Assembly (NCBI GenBank): GCA_040954595.2
Contig: CM082591.2
Coordinates: 1,054,001-1,118,000, forward strand
Reading direction: 5' to 3'
Length of the DNA: 64,000 nucleotides
From: Balanoglossus misakiensis
Taxonomy: Eukaryota > Hemichordata
Both the position numbers and the translations under genes were made by a program. A model generated the notes under the pieces. It had not been told where the DNA came from. It ran no database searches and saw nothing but the letters and a program-made list of their open reading frames with translations. This document shows, piece after piece, positions 13,710-26,638 of the stretch (position 1 is its first letter; each line of letters starts with the position of its first letter).

Positions 13710-14281
13710 TAATGAAAACAAAAGTTATTCAAGTCCTGTTGGTGGTGGCGCTGTTCAATATATGCGACCCTTTTACAGTAATGTGTCGCAAATTTAGGAT
13801 GTCTTGACAGTGGAGTTGAAATGATGTAATGCAGTCTTCCTAAAATATATATCACAAATTATAGTTTTTCATAATCACAGAGCTTCCTACATCGAAAAGT
13901 TAAGATTTTAAAAACATTTTCCAGTAGACAGTATGTTTTAATACCTAAGGATGTGCGATATTGTAATTTCTTTTAGCTGTTATTTTTCAAATCTTCTTTC
14001 AAAAGAGTTTCTTGGACTTTGGTGCAAAGAAGCTTCCCTTCTTAAGAGCTTAAATCTATATATGGTCAAAACTAAGTACATGTACATAATATATGCATAT
14101 TTTTTATTGCAGCACAGCTGAATAACTTATATTTGCATGACATTTATCAATATATTTATGAAGTGTAGATGCATTGTGAGTATATGGTGTATGTACAATG
14201 TACTTTCATGCATCATGGGATATTTTAGCCACACAAAATGTAATAAAATGATCATTATCTATACAACTTGTGTTCTACATG

Positions 14282-14287
14282 AATAAA
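14282..14287 (+). terminator. Putative sulfotransferase poly(A) signal
   Basis: AATAAA about 570 bp after the stop codon. A second candidate lies near 14364. Assignment is by position only. Confidence 0.35.
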
Positions 14288-14739
14288 TTTATGTGGTGTG
14301 CCCGTGATATTGGTAATGTCTAAGCATGCATGTGATCAGGAGGTGTCAGATATGTTAAGGCCAATAAACTATATCAACGCGACAATCTGCAATCCTAAAC
14401 GACCAATGGAAATTACTTTCAACGTGTATAACGTCCGAGAGGTTCAATGAAGATTATGAGCCCATTTATAGCTTTACTGCACACTTGGTATCATTTAACC
14501 TTGCCTGCCAATCGGTGAACTGAGCACCATTTAACGATGGCATTTTGGTTAATCAGTAACCTGCGAACACACAGGCGTAGGCAGTTAATACACCGACACA
14601 GAAATATTTCCCAGTTTAGTCTCCTGACGCAGATAACAAACACACTGGGTCTCTGCTGCTATCAATCTTTCAAATATCAAACGTTTGAACTCCCGGAGAC
14701 ACACACAAACAGGACAAGACGTGACAAGGGGTTTACATC

Positions 14740-17700
14740 ATGCCACAGGTAAGAACAAATCTTATCAAACTCGACGATTTTGTTAAAATCAATGGTTATT
14801 GTTCGTACAGCCGATTCTTTGAGAGACAGATCCGTGTACACCAATTTTATTTATAGGTTTGCTGCCCTTTCTGGTGATTTGGCGGTTAGACCACCAGAAT
14901 TGGAGACGTATTTGCTTGAAGTCAAATTCTGATTATATAAGACATAAGATATCTGATGGCCACAAACACACACTTGGCCTGAAATACTGAGCTTACATAG
15001 GTCGTTTACACTGTTCATTTACACTAATATAACAATAAGTGTGTTTAGATCGAGGGACTGTGGATCGGGAATACCCGAGTTTATAGACAAAGGCTACAAC
15101 GTGTTAACTGTAACTTCCTATGCAAACAAAACGCACATTCTTTCATAAGAAGGGAACATTTGTGACCGTTAATCTGTCTTGTATACAAACTTGTTGACAC
15201 GTGGACAGCTTTGCAAGTAACTCTGATTCTGCTCATGCGTGCGCCATGTGAGGAAGGCATGACTGTAGCCGCCTGTTCCGCGCTAAATCTTATTTTCAAG
15301 AAAGGTCATCTAGTGTCATCATGAATCTCTTTATCTGTTGGTCATGTTGTGTTAAATTGTAAAGGAATTACGCATGTACTTCGCAATACCAATAACAAAA
15401 CATTATGATAAGTTAAACGGACGACCCTCTCTATATTCACATGATAACACTATTACAGTAAACATTTCTTTAAGTTTAAAAGTTACAGTGTACAAAAGTC
15501 ATTGGAGTTTTTTCAATTGCGTTCAGAAAAGATGGAAGTTTGAACTAATGTGAAAATATATTTGCTTATCTATTTATTTGTTTGTTTGTTTGTTTGTTTG
15601 TTTCAGGCAAGGAAAACAACGTGGCGTGAGAGCAGAAAGGCCACAATTCGCGACTATCTTCTCAACTTAATTCTTGGACTTTCCATCGCCCATATCGTTC
15701 TGGCTGTATTCATCCTTGCAGTCGGGGCGTTGTTCATGGTTGTCCGTTGCTTTGGTTACCAAGCGGCCACGCCCATATGGGGAGGTACCGTGGTAAGTCC
15801 GCCCATGGTTTGGTTCGTATTATGGATAACAGATGTAAAAGATTGTGAGTCCCGGAGAAACCAAGTTAGCGTTAATGGAACTATAATGGAACAGGGACAA
15901 TTGCGTTTCATGTTTATGACATTTTCATTGTTATTAATGATTTGATATTGATCGTATTCGTACTTAAGTGTTTCTCGTTTTAAATCAAAATAAACGTTAC
16001 CGAAGTCCAACCTTACAGAAGTTTTCGGTTTCATTTCAATTCCAGTTCTTGATAACAGGGGCCATTGGCTGTTTGTTGGTGGCCAATCCTAAAAGTCGTT
16101 CCGCGGTAAGTAACGATCAACTTACATAGAAAGCTGTAACGTAACTTCTTATTTCTTCTGACATATACATGTTTCTGATTGGACATTGATTTGATTAATT
16201 GACAGGTGCACGCATTTGAAGCGCTGTCTCTGGCTTCCTTCATTATTGCAATATTGCTCATTACGCATGCGTTCGCAGCCGCAGCCAGTGAGTTGAATTC
16301 CGGACACTGTAATCCGGAAAATGCCGAAGTGTATGATCCGCATTGCGGTTCTTTGGTAAGTGTAAATGATGGAGAGAAGGGGGAGAGGGGAGGGAGAGAG
16401 AGAGAGAGAGTGTGTGTGTGTGAGTGAGTGAGTGAGTGAGTGAGTGAGTGAGTGAGTGAGTGAGTGAGTGAGAGAGAGAGGGGGAGAGAGGGAGAGAGGG
16501 GGAGAGAGAGAGAGAGAGAGAGAGATACACTCGACATCGCTCACTTTCGGTTGATCCCTATAATTACTGCTGCCCTATAGGTCGTGCGTATCAGCATGGA
16601 CGTAGCCCTGGTGCTGCTTGGGACGCTAGAACTAATGGTGGCGCTCATGTCCACTGGCGTTGGCTATTACGTCATGGAGGGGGGTCCGGAAGGGCTGATT
16701 GGCGAAGAACCAGTTTCAGTGTAAGCAATTAGTGAACTTTACTTATTTATTTGCCTGTTTTACTCGTACATGGCTGAATGAGATATCATTATTCACAACC
16801 TAAAAGAAGAAAACTCCAGACCTACACGCTGCACGATTTTAACTAAGTTACTGAAATTTTCCACAGGAATTCGACAAGAAACAGTCAAAACCGACGCCCA
16901 CCAAAGACAACGACGTCATCAACCAAAACCTACGGGAATGGTTACAGTGAAGAGCCCACATCTGATGTTATGGATGAAGCACCTAGCCGTCATGCGCACG
17001 ACAACGTTGCCTTCGCAGCCACACTGACAGCCGAGGAGAAACATGCCCGACGAAAACGTCGTCGAGACAGTGATGGCCGACAAACTTCTGAGTCTGTTGC
17101 CAGGGACAACAGCCAGGGTAGCAACGACAGGGTTCCCATCGAGGAATTAGAGCATCCCCCGCGAGTGATCACACCAGCCAATCGCCGACGAGATGACAGA
17201 GAAATTGAAATGAAAGAAGTTCCGACCATACAGACAGAAAGCGTTACCTTGGAAATGACGCCAAGTCCACACCATGGCAACGAATCTGATGATTGGCGGG
17301 AATCTTCCAATGAATCAGGTGCCGAGCGGGATTATCTGGCCGAGTACGGACTTGACAAGTCGAGCGTCCAGCCAGCCAAGACATATTCAGAGAGTTCTAC
17401 ACCAAACCTATCAGGTGCATCAACTCACCCGTCTAATGAGAAACTGAACAACGGCGACCATCCTGTCCAGCGGCACCGATATGATGAAGTACCTGACGAA
17501 TCAGAGATCTCGTACCACAAGGAACCTGGGGTAGCAGCAGCCAATAGCATCCCCGCTAGCAACAGAGCGTCCAGTTTCAGCAGTTCTGGTTGGTCGTCAG
17601 AATATTACGACACCGAGCAGCCTGGCCAACCACACAGCGGCAAGATGACACCGCATTCGTCAAACCCCGCCCTCTCTCCGGAGAACAGAGAAAACGGTCC

Positions 17701-18484
17701 GGTGTTTGTAGTGGAACCACTGTCTTCTTCAGACGAATATTATGACGTCAGAGATCAACCAAGAGTACTGACCGAAGATTCAGTCAGGAGGAGTTTGGAA
17801 AAGCTTTACGGTGAACCGATTGAACCACAGATGTACGTAGTGGAGAGTTTGAATGTCGAACCCGTGCAAACAGTGCAGCCACCGCCGGGTCGAATATCGG
17901 ATGAAGATCTGTACCAGTCATCGGGCAGATACGACGACCCTCAGCATCATCACGCTCCCCACAACGACCCAAACATCTCGACCGACACTCTCACACCATC
18001 TAGAGAGAACGTCTATCCACAGACATACCAGTCAGACGCCAAAGAACCTCATCTTCAACCGCAAAGAAACGAATACGACGATTATCATCATCCCTCTGTT
18101 TCCTCCGACGAGTATCTTCCCGGATACAGCGCCGCAGACGACGAATGGAAATCGGCAAGCACCATCAGAAGCTCCCAAGAAGGACTGGACAACACGAAGG
18201 ACTCGACAACTTTCCCACCAGCGAACGATCTTCCTCACGACACTAGAAGCCTTCCAGGCGTTTCCTATCGAAGACCCTGGCAGTCAAGCAGCAATAGCGT
18301 CTACAGCGCGCCACCAGACCACCGCTCGGCCAAAACTCTGCCAGCAAGTCAAGACATGGATCTGGAGCAGTTTGCAGCCGCCAGATCAACGAGACCGAAG
18401 AACATCTACGGCGTGAACGCATCTGGTCGTGCACCGGCGAGAAGTAACGATTATCGCGCTCTGGTGTACCACAGCCAATCGTAA
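14740..18484 (+). CDS. CD20/MS4A-like tetraspan 1, long acidic tail, 6 exons, 720 aa
   Basis: Exons 14740-14748 (only MPQ), 15607-15792, 16046-16105, 16206-16355, 16581-16720, 16867-18484; frame is kept throughout. Four hydrophobic helices: LNLILGLSIAHIVLAVFILA, then FLITGAIGCLL, FIIAILLITHAFAAAA and ALVLLGTLELMVAL. The sequence before helix 2 (YQAATPIWGG) matches the PxWxG hallmark of CD20/MS4A-type proteins. The second extracellular loop has two cysteines (HCNPENAEVYDPHC) that could pair. A cytosolic tail of about 560 residues follows. It is rich in Ser, Pro, Asp and His with repeated acidic tyrosine patches (SSEYYDTE, SSDEYYDVRD, VSSDEYLPGY) that look like phosphotyrosine docking sites. 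First of five tandem paralogues. Function unknown; CD20 relatives act as membrane scaffolds or channel modulators. Family call by motif and exon plan. Confidence 0.85.
15576..15603 (+). repeat. (TTTG)n microsatellite forming a splice acceptor tract
   Basis: Seven TTTG units run directly into TTTCAG, the 3' splice site of exon 2 of CD20-like gene 1. Confidence 0.9.
16378..16525. repeat. Compound (GA)n-(TG)n-(GAGT)n-(GA)n microsatellite
   Basis: About 148 bp of simple repeat in the fourth intron of CD20-like gene 1, starting 22 bp after the donor. It produces long spurious Ser/Leu/His open frames on the minus strand. Confidence 0.95.
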
Positions 18485-20560
18485 GACGAGGTGATGTCGT
18501 CAAGGAGACAGAAACAACAATCTTGCTTTTACTGGTAAACTACATTGGAAATATGGTCGAAGCCGATCACAAAGACTACTAGCATACTCTTGAACTAGAA
18601 ATACCATTTTAAAATGTTTATTTCAGCCAAAACAAAGTGTTTTTATTTTGTTGACGAGCACATGGATTTCACCAAAACTGTTCACACACAAAAGACTGAA
18701 ATTTCATTGAAAGAACGTAATCCCTTTTGTTTGTTTATTTTGTTGACACACCTGTTATCGTTCTGTGTCAAGTGCTCTAACTGCGTTGTTGGAATTCCTC
18801 CACTGTGAAGGATTGATGGTGTATTAATAGTACAATGTGTAAACAGTTGAATATGTCACATGGGAGAAAGACAGAATGTCAAACAAAGAGAATCGACTAC
18901 TGTAGCATGCGGGTAATGAGACGCACACTGTAGTACGTCCATGCAGAAACTAATGTGCATTTAATTTCTCTATTTCAGTGGGTAACGTTGTCCCTTTAAT
19001 ATTATTAAATATTTTGATTTCTAAGCATTTATTAGTTATATTCTACCTCAATGCTATAAATCGGTCCATTGTAACATTTTGTAACGTTTTTCTTTCTGTT
19101 TTCATTTACTCATGTCGACGTACAACTTGAGTCAAGTTTTTGTATATAATCAATGCAATATTTCAAAGCACGTACTCTCTTGTCATGTAGTTGTATTGAT
19201 ACTATGAGGGCGGGTTTTCTGCCAGCTCACAGAAAAAAAGAATGTTTCACCTTGTTAATCGTATAATAATAATGATTACAAATTGGTAAACATTAACCGA
19301 TAGAATTTTTATAGTAAGGTAGTCGCATGTTCATGAAATTAAGAGGTTGATATGAATAAAATAGTGGTTTTTGGTATAATATAAACTGCCTTCTCTTGTC
19401 TCTGTCTGTCTTCGTCGACAATCTTATGAAGAAATTTTAGTCTAGAATATATTCGACAAGCATGAATTGACGTCATGTTTTCATTGTTCAGCAAATTAGT
19501 TTGTGAACTATCCCAGTGAACTGTTTAGTCATCCGCGTGGGTGTGATACATATGACCTATAATTCACTGCTGGCGTAGGGATACGAACCGAGGTTGCTCA
19601 CTCCGCCGGAAATGGAATGCGTGATTAGTCTCGTACAAAAAAAAAGTGCCAGCAACACTTGGCCGCCCCCTCACGCACAAAATCTGACAGGACAGCATCC
19701 CAGAACCCCCTAGGTTACCGCGAATATGCAACCACCTGTTGCATGACAAGGATAGGTTCAAGTCCACGCCAGTTTCTCTTTCATCAAATACGCCCATAAT
19801 GACATTGTTACACTCCTAAATTATTCATGCATGGAGACATTGCATTTGTGGCGACTTAGACGGACTTTTTATGGAATACGATGGGAGTAAAATAGTCCCC
19901 GTCCGTTCATCTGTACCTGAAGTTAGAAGGTCTAAGAAATATTTCCTGTCCTACCCCGGTCAATACACACTGATAAACTGTGTTAGTGTCGGTGCATGCC
20001 ACAGAGGTCAGCATTTGAATGACGTTTGTTTACTTGTTAAAAGATGACGTCATCTTGTCAATAATTAGCAGCCAAATTTCGAATATGAAAAAAGACATAA
20101 ATTACAGTAAAGTACCTGCGCAAAAACACGACGGGAAGTATTATGCTTCATACAGACTTCATCGAAATTATGCAACTATATTATAAATTAAATTGAATTT
20201 GAAAACGAAATAAAATACTTTTTTTCTCTAACACTGATTGCTTGGTAATCACCATCCAATAGTATTATACGCTGTGTGTCCATGCTGAGTGATAGATCAC
20301 ACCAACTAACATGGTGATGATGGTATATATGTGTTACAGCGTGGGTGTCAGAAACTGGACAAGTTTATGTTTCGTCGAGCCATAAAAACATACACAAAGA
20401 GCTTCAAAGTCCAATTGATAATGATTTAAAATTTTACCATATTTTCCCCGCGATGCAATCACGTAATGAACATAAATCATAATAATGAAAACAAATTTAC
20501 AAGCTTCGAACAGCTCAGGTGAATAGTAAAATGTTGACGCGTTGGTCAATTTTTAACCCG
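18485..20560. other. 3' UTR of CD20-like 1 and intergenic spacer
   Basis: No coding exon recognised. A putative poly(A) signal AATAAA lies at 19355-19360, about 870 bp past the stop codon. Degenerate tRNA-like B-box sequences occur near 19577 (minus strand) and 19753 (plus strand). They may be old SINE remnants, but no full tRNA fold is visible. Confidence 0.4.
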
Positions 20561-20568
20561 ATCGTACC

Positions 20569-20581
20569 GCCGCCATATTTG
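20569..20581 (-). promoter_or_regulatory. YY1-type site upstream of CD20-like 2
   Basis: The plus strand GCCGCCATATTTG reads CAAATATGGCGGC on the minus strand, matching the YY1 consensus. It lies 80 bp before the start codon in a GC-richer patch, the likely core promoter or first exon. Confidence 0.45.
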
Positions 20582-20660
20582 TTTGTACGGAGCTATCCCC
20601 GGGAGGCGACTCGCTTACCGAATTCCCAACTACCGTTGAAGGGACGTGTAACGCGCCACG

Positions 20661-23020
20661 ATGCCTAAACCCAGGGAGGTAATCCAGTCCTTCGTGTATG
20701 GCATCCTTTTCGCCTTGGGCATGATACTTGTTATACTGGGGACACTAACTATCGTGGTCGGTGTGTTCTTCTTTCTAAACAAATGCTGGGGTTATGAAGC
20801 GGCCACACCGCTATGGACAGGAGGCTTTGTAAGTATCTCAGGTTTTATATTAATCGCATACAGTTCAACATTCGTTCAAAATTTGGCACACCTATCATAT
20901 TTTTCGCATTCAATATCAGAACAGTGTCCAGGAATAATTTCACCACAGTTACATCATTTGAACGACAATATCACACAAAATGTGGTCATTGGTGTTAATT
21001 TATAGTTAAAGTCAAAATTCCAGTGCATATTAATTTTACTATTAATTAATTTACTTCATTCTGACATATGATGTGCTTATCCTTAGACCCATATTTCAAT
21101 GTTTACATGTCACACAGACTAATCTGTTTATTTTTCGTATTTCTGTTTACAGTTCCTTATTACCGGAATAACGGCTTGTTCCACTACATGTTGCAAGGAA
21201 AGCAGATGTTCGGTAAAAATCTTTATTTATTTTTATTTATTGCTTACTTGCATTGTTTGCTTGTTACTTGCCAAAAGCATATCACATCTTTCATGAGCTA
21301 CATGGGCATGGGACACCAGTCCCTGGTTGGAACGTAAAGGATGTGAATTCTAACATCAAATCTTTGTTGTTCCTTCCTATCGTCACCAGGCAAAAAGTCT
21401 CTTCACTCTTTGTGTGATCGCGGCAGTATTTTCACTTATGCTAGCAACGCATGGGTGGTTGGCGGCCACAATGGAATATGAATCTACAAACTGTGACCCA
21501 CAGGGGGCGACTTCTTGCGCCTCACTTGTAAGTACGACCGCCATCTTGGTTTTGTACAAATTGTCGTCTGCCCGTCACCTGGTGACATTTTTATGACAAT
21601 GTCCCATGAGTGCACAACTAACGTAGTCTACTATGATTCTATCTGTAAACATGCACCACTACAAAGAAAAGTCACTTCCAATAAATGTTCTTTATGATTG
21701 ACTTTATTTCGTCCACAGACCGGGCGGATATCTCTGGATATTAGCATGGTCGTCCTGGCCATTCTGGTGTTTGAAATCGTCATTTTGATGGCGATTGTTA
21801 CATACTTCCTGATTGAGGGCGGGCCTATTGGACCCTTCGAGAAAATACAGGGGTGAGTATGGAAGGTTGTGACACACAATGACCAACACACAGGTGTTTG
21901 CCTGTGAATGAAGGATGAAACAGGATCTGTAGTATCATATAGTACAGAGGCCATTCCATCCCTATCATCATTCGAGTTCCTTGTACATTGCTGCAAAAAT
22001 GTTACAAACATGTCCATATATCATGTCTGTCGGTTCAATTTGATATGTATGTAAAATGACAGATTCTGACTGCTTTATGCTAAATAGGTTACCAATAGGT
22101 AAAAAGAGATCAGATGATGAAAGCTCCAGGTTCAAGTCCAAGAAGAAATCTACAGAAGAGCCCTCTGCCGAGGAAGAAGAACCGATGGTGGTAACATCCT
22201 CGTCCCCGACCGATTATAAACTAAACGCCGAGCCACCACCGATGCCCTATGACCCCGATTACGCAACAGCTGATGAGCTGGACCCCGTGAAGCCGGATTC
22301 CACGCACATAGAAATGACTGAAATTCCACAAAGCCAGGGCAGGGAATCTTCACCAGGCGAGCTCAAAGCGATCCCGGTGGAGTATACTATGGTGCAGAAA
22401 CCAACTGCACAAACCGCTGTCGTGACGAGTGTGCCACCCCCGGAACAGGCCGCTGTGGTTGGAGCAGCAGCCACAGTGCAACCGGAACCGGAACCGGAAC
22501 CAGTTACCCTCAGACCGAAGAAGACCGATTCGGATGCGGATTCAGACGAATTCGTGCAGCCATTATCACCATCTAACTTGAACGAATCTGGCCCATGTAA
22601 GTGTGTTTTCCATTGATAAATATAAAAGTAAAGTGCTTGAAATGAGATGAAATAGAAGTAAAACAATAATTGCAATAAAATTCATAGCAAAATCAATATA
22701 TATCAACTCAGAGAAGTACTGTTATTCTCTGTACTCTTACAAATATTACAGATCCACCGCTCAAGCCCCAGATGGACATAGTTCGCCAATCTCTTCTACT
22801 GAGAGCGTCCAGCTCCGAGGAGAGTATTCCATCGGCTGACACCTCGAGCGAATCCTCGGCGAATTCCAGTCCGAGATCGACGAGATCAGAGACGTCACCG
22901 GCGAAGAAGTCCGGTTCACCGGCCAGCAAAGGGTCCGGATCGTCGACCGACAAGTCCAAGAGCAGCTCCTACTCATCTATTTCAGATGAAGCCTCGGGCA
23001 AACAACATACAATAGTTTAG
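20661..23020 (+). CDS. CD20/MS4A-like tetraspan 2, 6 exons, 425 aa
   Basis: Exons 20661-20828, 21153-21212, 21390-21527, 21719-21852, 22088-22596, 22752-23020; in frame. Helix 1 is FALGMILVILGTLTIVVGVF. The YEAATPLWTGG signature precedes helix 2 (FLITGITACSTTC). Helix 3 is LCVIAAVFSLMLATHGWLAA, a two-cysteine loop (NCDPQGATSC) follows, and helix 4 is MVVLAILVFEIVILMAIVTY. The roughly 250-residue tail starts with a basic stretch (GKKRSDDESSRFKSKKK), becomes Pro/Glu-rich (an EPEPEPEP run), and ends in a Ser-rich segment in its own exon. Helices and the exon-phase pattern match CD20-like 1, its closest relative here (both have ATP-I/L-W before helix 2 and EGGP after helix 4). The 60-nt second exon is the same size as the equivalent exon of genes 1 and 5. 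Function unknown. Confidence 0.85.
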
Positions 23021-23547
23021 TTGGAGCTAAGTTTGTGTGCTGTAACGACGATTGCCTTTCTGTCCATTCATTTCTGTTAATGGACTCTTGATTACATCTT
23101 AATTACATCGAACCCGAGTTGTACTCTTTGAATCTTACTTTCTAATATGGAAGAAACATTTCCTTGTCTTTAGGTTAGGTTACCACAATGTGACAATAGC
23201 CCAGTTATAGATCCTTGTTTTATACTTATCTGTTTGTCTCTTGCATTTGTGTACTCTTGTATCATTTCTGGTCAAACTTTGTTTTTAAATTTTACTTCCA
23301 GCATCCATTATGTTTTAAAACAAATTCTTTACACGAAGTTACTCAACGGGTTAAATCCCGGCTAATTTTTCATTTCTCTCTTTCATTTTATACACACTGC
23401 CACAAACAAAAAAACAATTGATTGTAACAATAACGAAGATCAACACTGTTCGCTTTTAACCAATATGCTTGCTTTAAAGAAAGCAAAATCCAAGTTTTTT
23501 TTTTATTTTTCTCTCCTACAATATTTCAAGCTGTTTAGTTCATTTTC

Positions 23548-23553
23548 AATAAA
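23548..23553 (+). terminator. Putative poly(A) signal of CD20-like 2
   Basis: AATAAA about 530 bp after the stop codon, in AT-rich sequence. Positional inference only. Confidence 0.35.
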
Positions 23554-23972
23554 TTTTCATGGTACATTATTCAATTCTTGTATGTGACTTTTTTCTCGTT
23601 ACTGGGCCCCTATATTTAAGTATACAATACGAGCATAACACCCTGCTATTATATTTTTTAATTGAATATGAAACAAAACGATGACCTACCAACCTATCTA
23701 TCTATATATCTACCTTCCTACATACATACACACAAATGTCGAGCATTGTTGTAAATCTATGTAAAACATATGCGACACTGGGTTCAAAGGGAATAAGGTC
23801 AGGGAACTTTGATCTCGGAGAGATGCGACAGTACAAACATCAGGCATTATTGGGATCTAGAAATCGCTTGGAATTGGCCGATTTTAGTCTTTAAAGGTCT
23901 AGTGTACGGTATGTGAATGTTTATCAAATGTGCTGGGTGATTTCTGATGTGGTTGACTTGCTACTTTTCAAT

Positions 23973-24817
23973 GGTGGACTCAGGGTTTTACATGACGCGC
24001 ATTTCTGCGTCCTTTACGCACAAAACTGGGCGTGGGACCCGTCAAAAACTAAACCATGCGTCCCTTGGGACGCATGAAATATGTCTATTGTTGAGACCCT
24101 TGTTGCGCGTTTCCTGATATCTAATGGTGTACGCGTACACAGAGAGTCAATTAAACAGTTAATGACCTTATGACCTGTAATCGATACTGATAACAGTTTC
24201 ATAGCAAACTTGTAGCAAACTTGGTTTATTGTTGAATTTGATACAGTTTACGTACACGCAGTCACCCTCTTGGGAATTATAAGTTACACTGCGATATCAC
24301 GCCTATATCGCACTTTGCTGTGTGCAAGCAGTGAACTACCGTGACTCCTATTGCTCTGAAACCAACTCCGTCCATGAGTACCAGCAGTCTTAGTTTTGTT
24401 GAAAACCCTGAACTTAAACTTTAAATATAGATTCAGCTGCAAATTTCTTGAATAAGACTTTAAGAAGACCAAGTTGAGTGTACATGTACTGGTATTCTCC
24501 ATATTATATGCTTTAGGTCAAAGGGTCACTCATAAGGTGATGTTCAAGATGGGACCCCTAGCCATACTACAGTTGATCTTGGAATTACTCCCTATATCTT
24601 GTAGACAATATCATTTTATGATTTGGATTGGTATTGATTCTTACAACCGTTGCCCATTCACAGAAGGATTTTCTAATTTCCAGCATTGATAAAATGATAA
24701 AATGTTCTGGTGAAATAAATTGGGACCCCCATGGTTTGATGTAGGACCCCCATTTTTCAACACTAGGAGTCCCAGGGACTCCCAAAAGTAAAAAGTGATG
24801 TAAAACCCTGGTGGACT
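23973..24817. mobile_element. hAT-like non-autonomous DNA transposon with 8-bp target duplication
   Basis: Perfect 8-bp direct repeats GGTGGACT (23973-23980 and 24810-24817) flank an 829-bp body. Its ends are inverted: CAGGGTTTTACATGAC on the left, and AGGGTTTTACATCAC as the reverse complement on the right. An 8-bp duplication with CAGGG-type ends is typical of hAT elements. The body has no transposase-like frame, so it would be mobilised in trans. An internal perfect hairpin (CATGCGTCCC-TT-GGGACGCATG) lies near 24055, and GGGACCCC motifs repeat near the right end. Confidence 0.75.
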
Positions 24818-25282
24818 GCGTTAAGAGGCGCCATACGCGATGTTCAGATATTAAACACCAGCATGGTCTAGTCAGTCGCTATTTTGAGCTCTGTGTCGTT
24901 TGACGAGGTCACGGCAGTCTGTGCTTTTGTTTGTAAATGTCATGTGATGTGTTTGTATAAGACAATTCACCTGGTGGCTTACGCTCAACGCAGATGTTAT
25001 TCGTTATGTAAAGGTGTGATTGTTTGAACTCGACACTGTAGATAATTACCTTCATGTCAACTATAGCTGCATTTATGTTATCTCCTGACGTTCTGTGAGT
25101 TTGGTTGGCCAGTTTTACATTATTTTAGCACGTTTGTCAACAGACAGCAATATTAGTTCATTTCTCAATGACACATAAATGACATTGAATCGGATGTCCA
25201 ATGCAATACCATGCAATGACAAATACTGTGAACCTTTTAAAGCATTTTCAATATCCATTTTCGTCAGGTATCGTGAGACAGG

Positions 25283-26638
25283 ATGGTAGGGAGACACCCT
25301 GTTTTGAAGGATGATGTGGAGACGGCCGTTTCGTTAGGTATCGCTCACATGGTGATGGGGATTGTTTGCGTAGGAATGGAGTACGCTATGGTACAGCATG
25401 AATGCTACCTTTACGACATAGGAGTTCCTTTGTGGTCTGGTACTCTGGTAAGTGTGTGTCATTGTGGGACAGTGAGGTGATGTCACCCCCGGGGTATGTG
25501 CTTGTTGGTCCCATCATTCAGTACTTCACAAATCCCTTTATAGCACAATTAGGCTAATGTACGATGAACCGTGTTTCGTTTCTCGAATGTGCATGACTCA
25601 ATCAAATCATGCAGTGTGTATCAGTAAATAAATGTACCATAAATATTTACTTGAATAATGACATTAATGTACAAAAACAGTACTAACTCAACGTTTGCAA
25701 TCATTCATGTTACCTATGATTACAGTTTCTGGCGACTGGTGGAGTTGGCGTTGCATTGAAGAATAGCCAAACATCAAAAATGGTAAAAATCATCATTTCA
25801 GTCTCATGAATCTAAACTGACATGTTTTTTCTGAGTTATTTACGTTGTTTTAGAAATGCAGTTACCATTTCTGGTGATAATGATACGTCAAAATTATTTA
25901 TCTATTTAAGGTACGCGATTATTTCTCTCTGTCAATCATCTCGGTGTTTGTTGCCATGGTAGCAGTGACGTATGGATCTATAGCGGCTTGGGCTGATTTT
26001 CAAGATGGGAAGGTAAGTCTGACAAACTTAGTGTAGAGAGCTAGCCCATGCATAAAATCACAGTCCGTGTAACAGAGAGACTGTGATAAAATGTGCTGCC
26101 CTTTTCTTCTTACATTTTTGATTGAATGTATATTGAAACTACCTTTAGCCTACGTGCTTAAATTCATCTTTTTACCGCCATTTTGCAGACTACACAGGGT
26201 GGTTTCGATATAGGGTTAGCCTTGGTGGCTTTGGGCGAATTTTCCATCGCCATTTATTCTGCTGTTGTGGCAAGTCGTATGCGAACACTTCTGATCAAGT
26301 TAATGCCACTAAGGTAAGACCATCACTAAATAAAGTAAAACAAATTTTGATAAGTGCATAAGCTTACAAATCAGGGTCAAATTTAAAGAAAACCCGAACT
26401 TATACTCGAAATATTCACATATTGTCTATACGCTGGTTTGAAAATAGTGATGCTATAAATGCTTTAATTTTTTCGTTGAAATTGATTTTTGTTTTTCTGT
26501 TATCGTTTCAGAACTATGAGTACATACGAGACCAACAAAGACAGAACGATTATTCTGATGCCAATGTCAGATGACGAAATTCCAGTGCTCTATCTCTCTG
26601 ATGGTCACACTGTGTCTGATGTCAAGATCAAGAACTAG
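25283..26638 (+). CDS. CD20/MS4A-like tetraspan 3, short tail, 5 exons, 191 aa
   Basis: Exons 25283-25447, 25726-25782, 25911-26012, 26189-26313, 26512-26638; in frame. Start chosen at the first ATG of the exon carrying helix 1 (SLGIAHMVMGIVCVGMEYAM). The VPLWSGTL signature precedes helix 2 (FLATGGVGVAL), helix 3 is SIISVFVAMVAVTYGSIAAW, and helix 4 is GLALVALGEFSIAIYSAVVA. Unlike the other four paralogues, the loop between helices 3 and 4 is short (ADFQDGK) with no cysteine pair. The tail is about 50 residues, ending SDVKIKN. Exon boundaries sit at the same protein positions and phases as in its neighbours. It is one of the two minimal members of the array, close in size to vertebrate MS4A proteins. 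Confidence 0.82.

Noticed and set aside
16031-16544. Long Ser/Leu/His-rich open frames on the minus strand
   Set aside because: They are translations of the GA/GAGT microsatellite in an intron of CD20-like gene 1.
19560-19800. tRNA-like B-box sequences (GGTTCGTATCC and GGTTCAAGTCC)
   Set aside because: No paired T-arm, acceptor stem or A box could be fitted; at most a decayed SINE.
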